Both the position numbers and the translations under genes were made by a program. This document shows positions 51,801-60,840 of a DNA stretch of 64,000 bases, in pieces. The notes below the pieces were generated by a model that searched no databases, was not told the DNA's origin, and saw nothing but the letters and a program-made list of their open reading frames with translations. Positions within the stretch are counted from its first letter, which is position 1. The number at the start of each line of letters is the position of its first letter. The DNA comes from Apricaphanius iberus (Eukaryota; Chordata; Actinopteri; Cyprinodontiformes; Aphaniidae): contig JAPXFQ010002804.1 of NCBI GenBank assembly GCA_028564705.1, positions 744,001 to 808,000 of the forward strand, given 5' to 3'.

Positions 51801-54353
51801 GAATGTTCTGAGTTGCTAACATAAAGAAATACAAAGCTAGGTTTTGAAGTCGGCGTTAGTAATGCTAAGTCACAGTTCTTACCTGTACAAGTTCTGATGG
51901 AGTAGTGTGTCCTTTAGAGCCAATCTGTTTGTTAATCCACTATCAAGAAGGCTTTTGTTGAGAAAGCAGTCCTCTGTGAAGTGATTTGCACAAAGATAAA
52001 AGATAAAATCCAAACCGTTAGCCTTACAATTAGCCTAAGCTAACTATAGCAGCTGCTACTCTACCGGAGCTGAGTGGGGAGGGCTACTGGCGCAGCGGCT
52101 CGGCTGGTGAGTATAATACGTCAGGTAGGAGGAGGAGATGGGTGGAAAAGGAGGAGATAGGTGAGAGCAGGCACTTAACCCCTTAAGCCCTAGGCCTATT
52201 TTGAAGCCTAGCTCTCGAAAATTGCTTACCCAACAAAAAAATGGTTGTATTTCAGCAACCAAAAAGAGTATTTGAACCATTTTGGTGTCATTGTAAAGGT
52301 AACATTGAGTAGAATTGATAGATGTGTCATTATGCATGTTATTTGTTACTGGTTAGGAGAAATTGAAGATTGAACACAGCAGAAATGTATTTCTTTTTTG
52401 CTCCGCCTAAAAAAAAACGTAGTTCTATATTGAAAAACTCTATGGATATTGCTTGAATCTCAATAAAATGTAAATACAACATGTGGACATTATCTCTGCA
52501 AAAGTTGAAAGTGATTATGTGAAACAGGACAAAACTAGAGAGGTAATAGTACAGACATATCAGGCGAGGTGTCCAGTTTGACACAGTTTGGCACAAACCG
52601 TGCCATTTCTATTTCTGTTGTGTAAAAGTTATATTTTTCATTTCAATATCACATAGTGTTCAGTAGACCTAAAATAAACACTTTTGGGCATCTTTCTGGT
52701 GACCTCAGATATAAACAGTGAAAGCAGCAAAACAAATGTATATCCGTGCGTCTTGCGTCATCTTGTGTCATAAGACGGTCTTATTTTACGCATAAGACTT
52801 TCACTCAGGGCTGATTGGTGAATTTGCATGAGTGACACCTCGTTGGAATCGTAGAAGCCTATAGAATAACGCCAAAACGTACAAAACAAGATTGACAATA
52901 CAGCTAGCCAACCAGGGAGCCGAGAACAGAGCCTCGCGGAAACGACAGGCTTTTACGAGGATGAAATAATAAGTGTGCCTAGGAACAAATAACCGTAATA
53001 GAAACACCTGGAAGTTTTTAAATGATGCACAAGTGATGGACTTATCAGTAGATAGCGTTTATTTTCCAAAGAAATATTGTTTTACACAGGAAAACAGCAA
53101 AGGTAAGGCTATTTTTTCAATTGTGATTCTAAAAAGCGATTTTTTTGTTGTTGTTGTGTTATACTTTGGCTTATATGTCTGCGGTGCTTTGGCGTAGCGT
53201 TTTGGCAGATGTACTTTTGGAATCGGTAGAGTCTCTGCTTTCATTTGAGTGGTTGATTGTGCGTTTAGCACAAAGGCTTGCTGCGGTAGAGGCCGAAATG
53301 TGGCGGCTGGGTTGACGAAACTATTATAATACGATTTTGTTTACAAATATTTATTTATGTGGCATCTGAGTTTGTGGTTGGTAAAAATAGTTGAGATAGC
53401 CTTGTAGCGCGTGGTCTTCTGTTTAATTTGATGTGCATTATTACTATTTTTTTGTTAGATGATGTGTTGTCTCAAACCTATTAAAAAAATAATTCCCAGA
53501 GTCCCCCAATTGGGGGACCCTCGGGCTTAAGCACCTCCAATAACTGTCAGCAGAGACGCAAAAGTTATTCAAACATAAGCGGATGAGTCAAAGCAACACT
53601 TCAGGAATGTTTTTTTAATGAGGAAATAACATGTTATCAGGATGTTACATGTCAGAAAGTCCATTTTGCATAATCCCCCCCCCCTTAAATAATTCTAGAG
53701 TTCTTCTGATATTTTGTCAGCCTAGACTCCCAGCTGTACTTGAAAGAAGCACAGGCAGCCAGGAGAAAATCCCTTCTCATCAACGGGGACACTGCCGACT
53801 TGTGTTCTCTACAAAATAAGGAATTTGCTGATTGGATTCTAATGGTCGCCATGGTTACATCAGCTGGTTTTTCTCTAATATCAGTGATTTATTTATTTAT
53901 TTTCCATTCAGCTTGACATTGTTTCAGGTCAGAGCGTGTTTGGACCTTATTGCTACTGAAATATATTTAAGATGGTTGAGAATCCGATATTTCCGTTCGC
54001 AGACAAAGTTCTGGTTCAGTCCATCTTTCTATTTTTACTGTAGCTGCAGGAGGAGCCATTCATTTTCCCAAATGGCTCAAACATTCGGAATGTGTTCCGG
54101 TAGAAAACGGCTGGATTCATTCAGTAAAAACCCGTACCGAAATATCCAAACGCGTGTACTCCTAATATTTACTCTTTTATTTATTTATTTTTCAGCAACA
54201 TAATCACTGTTTTCCTCATCTTGTCTTTCCTGTTTCCTCAACTACTTCTTCTGTCCTCCATCCAGCTGTGTGGGCTTTCTGAAGACCTGGTTGCCTTTCC
54301 TGATGCTCGTCGGCGTCATCCTCACAGTCGCTCTCGCCGTCAACCTCCGATGA
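39809..54353 (+). CDS. tmem222: transmembrane protein 222 (DUF778), six coding exons
   Basis: Exons: 39809-39927, 43971-44055, 46822-46853, 46929-47025, 47121-47251 and 54266-54353. All introns are GT/AG and the exons sum to 552 bases (183 residues plus TGA), so every junction keeps frame. Exon 1 gives [14 protein letters not shown]... and [15 protein letters not shown]. Exon 2 gives [16 protein letters not shown] and ends FAGPYFVS. Exon 3 gives [11 protein letters not shown]. Exon 4 gives [20 protein letters not shown] and ends EEYKHRM. Exon 5 gives [20 protein letters not shown] and ends RGKYV. Exon 6 gives [20 protein letters not shown] and ends NLR. This matches TMEM222 along its whole length (human 208 residues, with a longer N-terminus). 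The protein is a small multipass membrane protein of uncertain biochemical role; the conserved Cys/His cluster [11 protein letters not shown] is the family hallmark. Introns 3 and 4 are tiny (75 and 95 bases), while introns 1, 2 and 5 (4.0, 2.8 and 7.0 kb) have swollen with transposons. No frame-breaking lesion was seen. Confidence 0.94.
40450..40966 (+). mobile_element. hAT MITE, family B, with perfect 8-bp target duplication
   Basis: Ends GAGGGATTGACCGATATGG and GAATATCGGCCTATCCCTA. TTCCTTAC flanks exactly (40442-40449 and 40967-40974). Located in tmem222 intron 1. A truncated relative lies at 2440-2668. Confidence 0.87.
41305..41590 (+). mobile_element. hAT MITE, family A copy 3, lacking its ends
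   Basis: TTTCAAACAGATACTATACC, GATACTTCTACCACACAAA, GACAGGTTTTATTTTCTCC and the AAAACTAAAATTT block match the interiors of the copies at 3748 and 19076 in order. Both termini are eroded. In tmem222 intron 1. Confidence 0.7.
43100..43809. mobile_element. TTAA-flanked DNA element with internal hairpin
   Basis: Left end AGTGACAGTGTTTAGT after TTAA (43096-43099). The right end, read inverted, is AGGAAGTGTTCGGTATTTT, before TTAA (43810-43813). Inside, about 43598-43662 and 43726-43790 are long complementary arms (AGCCCTGTTTTCAGAC/GTCTGAAAACAGGGCT, GAAATAGAACGGTTTTGA/CAAAACCGTTCTATTTC). Non-coding; Kolobok- or piggyBac-like by target site only. Confidence 0.65.
44128..44387 (+). mobile_element. 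tRNA-derived SINE nested in the Tc1 element
   Basis: GCGACTGTGGCTCAGTGGTAG and AGGTTCGATTCCAGC are A- and B-box sequences of a tRNA-like head. The body has TGCCCCTGGGCAAGGCACTTA and AAAGCGCTTTGAGTGGTCAG. ACAAATATTAGT is repeated exactly at 44116-44127 and 44388-44399, and this sequence is part of the Tc1 inverted repeat, so the SINE landed after Tc1. Confidence 0.9.
44640..45600 (+). pseudogene. Tc1-like transposase, inactivated
   Basis: The N-terminal helix-turn-helix part ([20 protein letters not shown]), the second HTH ([40 protein letters not shown]) and the catalytic core are visible. The first catalytic site reads FSHEAYF instead of the usual W(T/S)DES, so the Asp is lost. An in-frame TGA follows at 45000. 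[12 protein letters not shown] retains the second Asp. A frameshift near 45320 separates [18 protein letters not shown], which holds the third acidic residue. Normal length is about 340 codons. Confidence 0.88.
45907..46641 (+). mobile_element. hAT MITE, family C, with perfect 8-bp target duplication
   Basis: Ends TAGGGGTGTCACGATT and GATCGTGACACCCCTA form clear inverted repeats. CTAAATAA flanks exactly (45899-45906 and 46642-46649). Includes a near-perfect palindrome at about 46150-46200. In tmem222 intron 2; non-coding. Confidence 0.9.
48411..48625 (+). mobile_element. Tc1-like terminal fragment
   Basis: TTCCAAAATGATTCACATCCC and GTGAACCTTTTCCCATTTTT resemble the AGTATTCATACCCCTTGAACTTTTTCACATTTT termini of fish Tc1 elements. 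A related fragment is at 56965-57030. Confidence 0.4.
49363..50482 (+). mobile_element. hAT-like non-autonomous element, 1.1 kb, with perfect 8-bp target duplication
   Basis: Starts TAGGGGTGGGTTATATATC; the other end is CATATCGCACGCCCGTA. ACGCAGCC flanks exactly (49355-49362 and 50483-50490). It has an AT-rich interior with a 40-base TA palindrome (49607-49646). No transposase motif seen. In tmem222 intron 5. Confidence 0.83.
51155..51265 (+). mobile_element. MITE left-end fragment
   Basis: CAGGGGTGTAACGGTACAC followed by TTCGGTACACC is the start of a GGGGTGTAACGGTAC-type hAT MITE. A TA-rich run follows and no right end was found. Confidence 0.45.
52187..53526 (+). mobile_element. piggyBac-like TTAA-flanked non-autonomous element
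   Basis: GCCCTAGGCCTATTTTG follows TTAA (52183-52186). GGGGGACCCTCGGGC precedes TTAA (53527-53530). The short inverted ends (GCCC-T/G-AGG) and the exact TTAA pair fit piggyBac-type insertion. A small palindrome GTCCCCCAATTGGGGGAC lies just inside the right end. Internal ORFs are short and unrecognised. In tmem222 intron 5. Confidence 0.6.
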
Positions 54354-54704
54354 CTGGGCCAGGCAAGGTGCAGTACACAGTGGAACCTCCATGCCTCTCT
54401 CTACTGTGGCGCCACATGGGCACCGCCTTCAGTGGAACGGCATGTGGCGGCGGCCACTGTGTCGATAAAAAGCATCCAAGGACATATTAGACTGCTTACC
54501 TCCAGAAGAGGATTTCTCACCGGAATTACTGCAGTGCCGAAGCTGTGATACCTCAATGATTGATATTCATTCATAAGCATCCCTCATACACATTGTAATG
54601 GGTTCCATCCGCTGTACGTTTGACAGCAGCTGGAAAATAATACACTAATTGTAAATACATTCTGGTGTAGGGCAGGATACTCTCATACAATACTCTGTGT
54701 GACA

Positions 54705-55530
54705 GAGTATTAGGGCTGTTGTAGAGGAAAGAGGAAAAATTCCGAATTTTCTTTAAACAATTTGTTTATTTTAAAGATTTTCAAGAAAAAAACTTGGAAA
54801 TGATCTCATGTCAAATTCATAAATATGTGAGAGAAAACTTCGAAATTGTCCATGATTAAACGCTTTAATAAAGTACTCTTCACTTAAACAAAAAAGACAT
54901 TTTCAGACATTGTAAAGTCAGTATTTTTGAAGAAAAACCCCTCCTAAATGTAAGTTAGTTGAGAATCTGATAAATCTGATAAGATTTAAGTATTATATCT
55001 GGATATTTTAGAAAGCCTAACTGGTGGCCCCTTGCGGCTCTTAGACCAGAATCCCTTCTCCCTGGTTCAGAAGAGGCCATGAATGCAGCATGGCTGCATG
55101 GTGTAGGTTTTATGCTGTTGCAAAAAACGGAAGTTGCAGTTTAATGCAGCCATGTTGCGGTCATGGCCTCTTCTGAACCTGAGAAGTTGTTCTGATCTGG
55201 CAAGTAGCCCCGACTTACAATTCTTCACTTAAATCTTATTGGACTGCCTTGTTCTTTTGGAAATAACTGTTTTAAATCTCAGCAAACTTCAGAGTTTATT
55301 CTGTTAAATTTACGAGTTTTAGCTCTTGCATATTTTTTGACTTTACAATGTCAACATTTTAGTTTAGCTATCAAAAATGTATAATTTTGATCATGGAAGG
55401 CTCGGCTTTTGGCATGAGATCATTTCAGGGGTTTTTTTTATATGTAAAACTACTCTAAAAAATGTTTTTTTTTGTAAGTAAATGTAATGTCCTAATTTTC
55501 CTCTTTAATCTACACTGGCCCTAATACTCC
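54705..55530. mobile_element. fold-back element with arms of about 390 bases
   Basis: Left-arm segments recur inverted in the right arm in reverse order: GAGTATTAGGGC (54706)/GCCCTAATACTC (55521); GAAATGATCTCATG/CATGAGATCATTTC; GACATTGTAAAGTCA/TGACTTTACAATGTC; ATAAGATTTAAG/CTTAAATCTTAT; and the innermost GGTTCAGAAGAGGCCATGA/TCATGGCCTCTTCTGAACC. It lies about 350 bases past the tmem222 stop, possibly in its 3' UTR or just downstream. Confidence 0.78.
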
Positions 55531-56360
55531 ATCATTCCTAGAAGGTTATCCACTCATGCCTTGCATTCAGACTGTGATGGAGTCTACCTTACCTTCAGTG
55601 CTTCCAGAAAGCCATTTTTTCTACAGTGGAACACAAAAACATCATCAGCTGCCTTATAGCGAGTTTCTAGCATTTCATACTTGATCTAATGTAGCTCTTC
55701 CACAGCTCCATGAGTGTATTTTCTTATCTGTAAGCTGTGTATCCAGTATAGATACTGAACACTCTGCATCTTCTGTGGGACATATTTTCTCAAAGATTAA
55801 TTGTACACGTCTTGTGTTGAGCAACCTCACCAAACATGGCTGCGCACAGACCTTTCCGACCCAAACCCCGCTAGGATTTTCTTCTCTTTCCTACTCGCCA
55901 CCCATTTTCACACAGAAAACAAAACGTTGGTGCCTCAGTATAACCTTTATAACGGATCTCTACCACAGTTTCAGCGTTCTGCCTATATCTGCTTGCTGTG
56001 TTGTTTTTTTGCAGCTCGTCCTGTCCTTGAGTCGGCCGGCACTCCAAATCTGTTGCCATGACCGTCACTGGGGCCAAACTCAGAGACGAAGGAGCATAGA
56101 GCCCGCTCTTTGTGTGCTCTGCTTCCCGGAGCAGCAGGTAGCCATGATTCTCAGGTTTTTTCACACTCGCCAACCATCGCTCAGTGCCCTCCCCCCACCC
56201 GTCACTCCAGCTGCTTTTCACCTCTGCAGCTCGGATCTGAAAGTCCCTGTGATGCTTTTTAAGCTTTACCCAGACCGACGTCCTGTAAAGGTCCAAAGTC
56301 GATGTCGATAGTTTGCTGTTGACCTGAGACCGTGCCTGTTTTCTAGACATTATTTAGGGA
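55531..56360. other. intergenic; overlapping ORFs of uncertain meaning
   Basis: A 178-codon plus ORF (55775-56311) and a 159-codon minus ORF (55871-56350) overlap in GC-richer DNA. Neither shows a domain, repeat or splice context. Confidence 0.4.
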
Positions 56361-56363
56361 TAG

Positions 56364-56731
56364 TAGGGATGCAACGATACCACGTTTTTTCAAACCGAAA
56401 CAATACCGATACTTGGATTTGAGTACGTGACGATACAGAGTAGAAATGCCAATACTACCACGCAGAAAAACCCAAAAAAAACGCTATAAATTAGGAGACA
56501 GGTTTTAATTTTCTTAGCTTGGTACAACAAATGATAAATTAGATTGAAAAATTTAAATATTAATGAAAATGACCACAAAACACACATTTCAGGTGAAAAG
56601 TAAACATTTTCTATGAAATTATTGCAGAGTTTGAGATTGTTATCAGTTCATGGTCTTGATTAACTTTAATGAGTACATGTAGATTAGAACGGTATTGGCT
56701 CGATACCAGTATCATTATCGGTGTACCTGTA
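56364..56731 (+). mobile_element. hAT MITE, family A copy 4
   Basis: Starts TAGGGATGCAACGATACCAC, is collinear with the copies at 3748 and 19076, and ends near TATCGGTGTACCTG. No convincing target duplication remains. Confidence 0.7.
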
Positions 56732-57102
56732 AATGTTTGACCAGCCCTTGTTCTCAGCATCCACTGCCTTTGCATTAACGCTGCTGCAGAGCCGTGCCTA
56801 AAACGGAGTGGGTTGTCCCATTGTGATTGTGATCGGGGAGGAGCATGCAGTTGGCATTTCTGCATGTGTGTGTTGGCTGCATGTGTGTGTTGCATGCACG
56901 CGGGGAAAAGACTGTTCTCTTCTCTCCCGGCTGTTGCTTTAGTCCTGCCACTCCGGCCTTGTTAAAAGTATTCATGCCTCTTGAACCTTTTGAGGAAATT
57001 ATTTAACGCCGTTTTTATGTAATAAGCAACAGAACGGCTTACATAATTAATGCATTTCAACATTTTTGTGGATGAATTAGGAATAGTGTTGCATGCACTT
57101 CA

Positions 57103-57195
57103 ACTTAATTCACTTTTATTTCTATAGCGCCAACTCACAACAGATGTCATCTCAAGGCACCTACAACAAAAGTCATTTCAATACAATTATACAAA
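57103..57195 (-). mobile_element. LINE 3' tail, inverted copy
   Basis: TTCACTTTTATTTCTATAGCG, then CATCTCAAGGCACC is the reverse complement of the tail at 12826-12935. Confidence 0.6.
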
Positions 57196-57299
57196 CAATA
57201 CTTCACCCCCCCTTTTACTTTGATGCCCCTAAATAGATTAACTTGTCGGCCGGCAAAACGAATGCTGTGCTTCCCCCTGAAATCTCCAGTCCCCCCCCC

Positions 57300-57420
57300 C
57301 GGTAAAACACAGTGGTGGCAGCATTATGCTGTGGGGAGGCTTCTCGCTACTTTGAACTATTGAAAAACATCCTCATATTCTCAGATGTTTGTGATTTGTA
57401 AGGTGGAAAAAGTTCAATGC
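57300..57420 (+). pseudogene. Tc1-like transposase scrap
   Basis: CACAGTGGTGGCAGCATTATG and CTGTGGGGAGGCTTCTC encode the GGGSIMLWG-like block of Tc1 transposase. Only about 60 bases are recognisable. Confidence 0.4.
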
Positions 57421-59900
57421 ATGCAAATATTTTTGCTGGGCACTTTATTCAGTGCTTTATATTACTCATATTTATTGTACGTATTTGCTAATTATATTTA
57501 ATCTGTCTGAATGACACAGCAGACCTAATCATTCCTGATTCAGCTGAGACAGCGGTGACGTTTTATCATCTCCAGGCCTACTACAGCTGCAGACAGTCTC
57601 CAGTAGTCATGTCCCTGGTTCAGAAGAGGACAGTCAGGTCAACGTAGAGAAACAGAAAAAAAAAGACACAGTTGTTGGATTAGAACAAAAAATCAATTTC
57701 AACATATTTGCCCCTCTGACGCTCCCCTCATTTGTTTGCTTGTTAGAGAACTAGTTAAAGATCTTTGCAAATATCTCCAGTATCGCCTTAGTTCTGTGAC
57801 GTCGTGGTTTCATGCTCAGGGTCGGGTGGCGTGAGGAGAATCGTAGAAAGAACCAGAACCTTTAAAAATATCTCGTCGTCTTGCTTTCCAATAGCTGCAT
57901 TAGAACAGATGCCTCTTCATGGCTATGAAAGGGAATACATTTCCAGCTCTTTTGAGATCGCCTTACAATTACTGTCTCATAAATATCTGTATATAAACTT
58001 ACTTGTACATAAAACAGGGGGGGGGGGGGGGGGGCTTTCTGGGACAGGAATGCAGTGCCTGGTGGCGTTCATTGAAGCGGGTTTAGGTGTTGCCTGCTGT
58101 GGTGCCTTTCCGTATCCGGGAATGTAGAGCGCTGCAGTCCCGGCGTTTTCCCTCTGCTGACAAAAAGACTGTCGGAGACAGCACGACCAGCGCCACTGTC
58201 CACATGTACGCTCAAAGACGGAGTCTGTGGACTCAAACTCTTCGCACCGTGTCAATCCTCCAGATGTCTTTCATGCTGCAGATCACAGGGCTGCTGGGAA
58301 TTCTCCAGAATTCCGAAAGTGACTGTGTGAACTCTGAATGTGTTCGTGACTTACAACTATAACACCAATAAAGATATCTATTATTGTAGTAACGTGTGGG
58401 CCTTCTATACCCCCTCCCCACCCCTTCCTCCACCTTTTCAGGTTTCCATCATTGAATTATGAGCACTGGGTTTCATCAAAGCTGTCAGCTTGAAGGATGA
58501 CAACTCCTCTGCCTCCTGCTCAAGTTTCTATTTATGTTCTCCAGCGATTCCCGTCAAAAAGTCATTAGAAGCTGTCAGAATACACATCATAGCTTTCATA
58601 CTAGCTGTTAAGTGGCTAAAAAACCCACTCAGAGGGGATTATTCTACAGAGAACTGTGGTATCCAAGGTCCCCCTCCCCCCTCCAGCTGTGTCACTGCCA
58701 CCTGGGGAGGTGGGAATTTCAGGAACCTCTCGAAGCTAAATCCATCCATTTCTCTGAGTTCCTCCAAGGCGCTGATGGCTAAACTGCAATCATTTGAACC
58801 CAGCCTAGGAAAACGGATTTCTAAAGCTGCAAAAATGCCACATTGTGACTTCAGAATACGCAGGATTTGCACATAAACGCCTCTCAGCCGTCAAACCCCA
58901 CCTACAAATTGAAAGCCATTCTCATGTGTGGTAAACCCACAGCGTAGAAATAAGATGGGTGCATGTGGTCTGCAACCGCTAATTTGCATAAAAATTAAAG
59001 AGCCCTCTAAACAGCTCACTCTGAAAGGGACTGAAATTGTCAAGTATTGAACCGGTGAGATCGATTTATGAGAGTGGTTTTGTACTGAGAACTTCATGAA
59101 TATATATCGATATAAACATTTTTTACAGACTACACAGCTATTATGACCTGTTTAAAAGAGGCGTAATATATCCCCTTTAAGGGAGCTGTTTAAAATGTTG
59201 GTGCTAAACTAAAGGGCGGTTTCACAGTTTTTCAAGGAATCTGGAGTTTTCTAAGTAAACCGAAAGTACTTCTTCTGGTCATGCTTGAAATGGAATATTC
59301 TCTTTAAAACGCAGATTTATGAAGCGTTTATATCCTGTGACAAGACTAAAGGAGCCTTTTTATGTTGTTTTTTTTGGCATCAGAATACCTCTAGCTTTAG
59401 AAAAGTGTGAAGACTTAATCCATTATCTAGACTTTATATGAGTATGAATTGGGTGTTTTCAAGAGTGTTTTACTAATGCATGCAAACTGATTGTGATTCG
59501 ATGTGTTGCTGAGATCATCTCAAAGCCCTAATTTCAATCTCATCGATGGTTCCAGCAGTTCTGTCTGGACTCGAGGAATGGGTCAAAGTTCCAGCAAAAT
59601 AATACCAGAAGGTTGTGCAACAGTATCTGAAATAACTGAGCAAACATTTGGCCCAAATGCCATCTGTAAGTCACCATTAGTCAAAATGATTCGTAATACG
59701 CCGGATCAGCCGGATTCTTGTTTATCTGGTTTGATTAACCCAAGAAGACACAAATTAGAATTTCTCTTCAGATTGCTTTAGAAAAAAAGAAAAAAAAGAA
59801 GTGGTTTTGAACTCATGCAGTGGAAATATCTATTCCGTTACCATATTCAGTCTAAGTTTTTGTAAGGAAAACAAAAATACAACCCCGGAATGATATTCAT
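57421..59900. other. intergenic, nothing firmly recognised
   Basis: Contains a poly(G) tract (58015-58034) and several short ORFs without domains. No splice-bounded coding similarity was seen. Confidence 0.5.
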
Positions 59901-59904
59901 GTAC

Positions 59905-60417
59905 AGTACAGACCAAAAGTGTGGACACACCTTCTCATTCAGTGCGTTTTCTTTATATACATGACTATTTACATTGTAGATTCTCACTGAAGGCATCAAA
60001 ACTACGAATGAACACATATGGAATTATTTAGTACTTTTCCAAAAAGTGTGAAATAACCTGGCCTCCAAAGTCACTGGACCTGAACCCAATCGAGATGATT
60101 TGGGGTGAGCTGAACCGCAGAGTGAGGGAAAAAGGACCAACAAGTACTAAGCATCTCTGGGAACTCCTTCAAGACTTTTGGAAAAACATTTTGGGTGACT
60201 ACCTCTTGAAGCTCAAGAGAATGCAAAGCAGTGATCAGAGCAAAGGGTGGCTACTTTGAGGAATCTAAAATATAACACATGTATTCAGTTATTTCACCCT
60301 TTTTGTTTAAGTACATACACTAATTCCATAAATTATGTGTTCATTCATAGTTTTGATGCCCTTAATTGAGAATCTACAATGTAGTCATGAAAACAAAGAC
60401 AACGCGCTGAATGAGAG
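59905..60417 (+). mobile_element. internally deleted Tc1-like element, right tip missing
   Basis: The left repeat AGACCAAAAGTGTGGACACAC, GTGCGTTTTCTTTATATAC and GATTCTCACTGAAGGCATC is mirrored by TTTTGATGCCCTTAATTGAG and ACAACGCGCTGAATGAGA. The outermost 20-odd bases of the right end are gone. The remaining coding piece reads WPPKSLDLNPIEMIWGELNR, then LWELLQDFWKNILGDY and SKGWLL before a stop: the last catalytic block and C-terminus of a Tc1 transposase. Confidence 0.85.
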
Positions 60418-60840
60418 AAAGTGCTGGCACCTCCAACCGCGTCCCTCCACCCCTCCTTCTACGTCCCCTCATGCCGGAGACAGAGCTGTGGATCCGGTCA
60501 GGCGGGAGAGAGAGAAGCCCCTCCCCGCAGATCATCCTCGCACCAGTCGATGGTCCTTTTAACTGCATTGTTGGGGGAAGAAGCGACGCCCCGCTTTGAG
60601 GATCAAACCCCGGCGCGACCCCCAGCTCTGTTCTCATGGAAATCAGACCCAGCTTCCTGACCGCACTTTCTGCAGACATGCGAAGTTGAAGGCACATTCC
60701 CAGCCGGGACAACTCGCGATGTTGGGCCGTCTCGGAGAGGCTGATGGTTTCATTCGAACCCCCTGATCTATTTTCCCTCTCTCTTCTGCTCTTATTCGCT
60801 CCCGCTTTCCCTGCTTTTGTCGGATTTCGCTCCCAGCAAC
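60418..60840 (+). promoter_or_regulatory. presumed 5' UTR/promoter of the TPBG-like gene
   Basis: GC-rich, CpG-containing sequence between the Tc1 remnant and the ATG. It has a C/T-rich run (60762-60830) but no clear TATA box. The assignment rests on position and composition only. Confidence 0.4.

Noticed and set aside
55775..56350. Overlapping ORFs of 178 (plus) and 159 (minus) codons
   Set aside because: No domain, signal, repeat or splice context. Overlapping open frames on opposite strands in GC-richer DNA are expected by chance.
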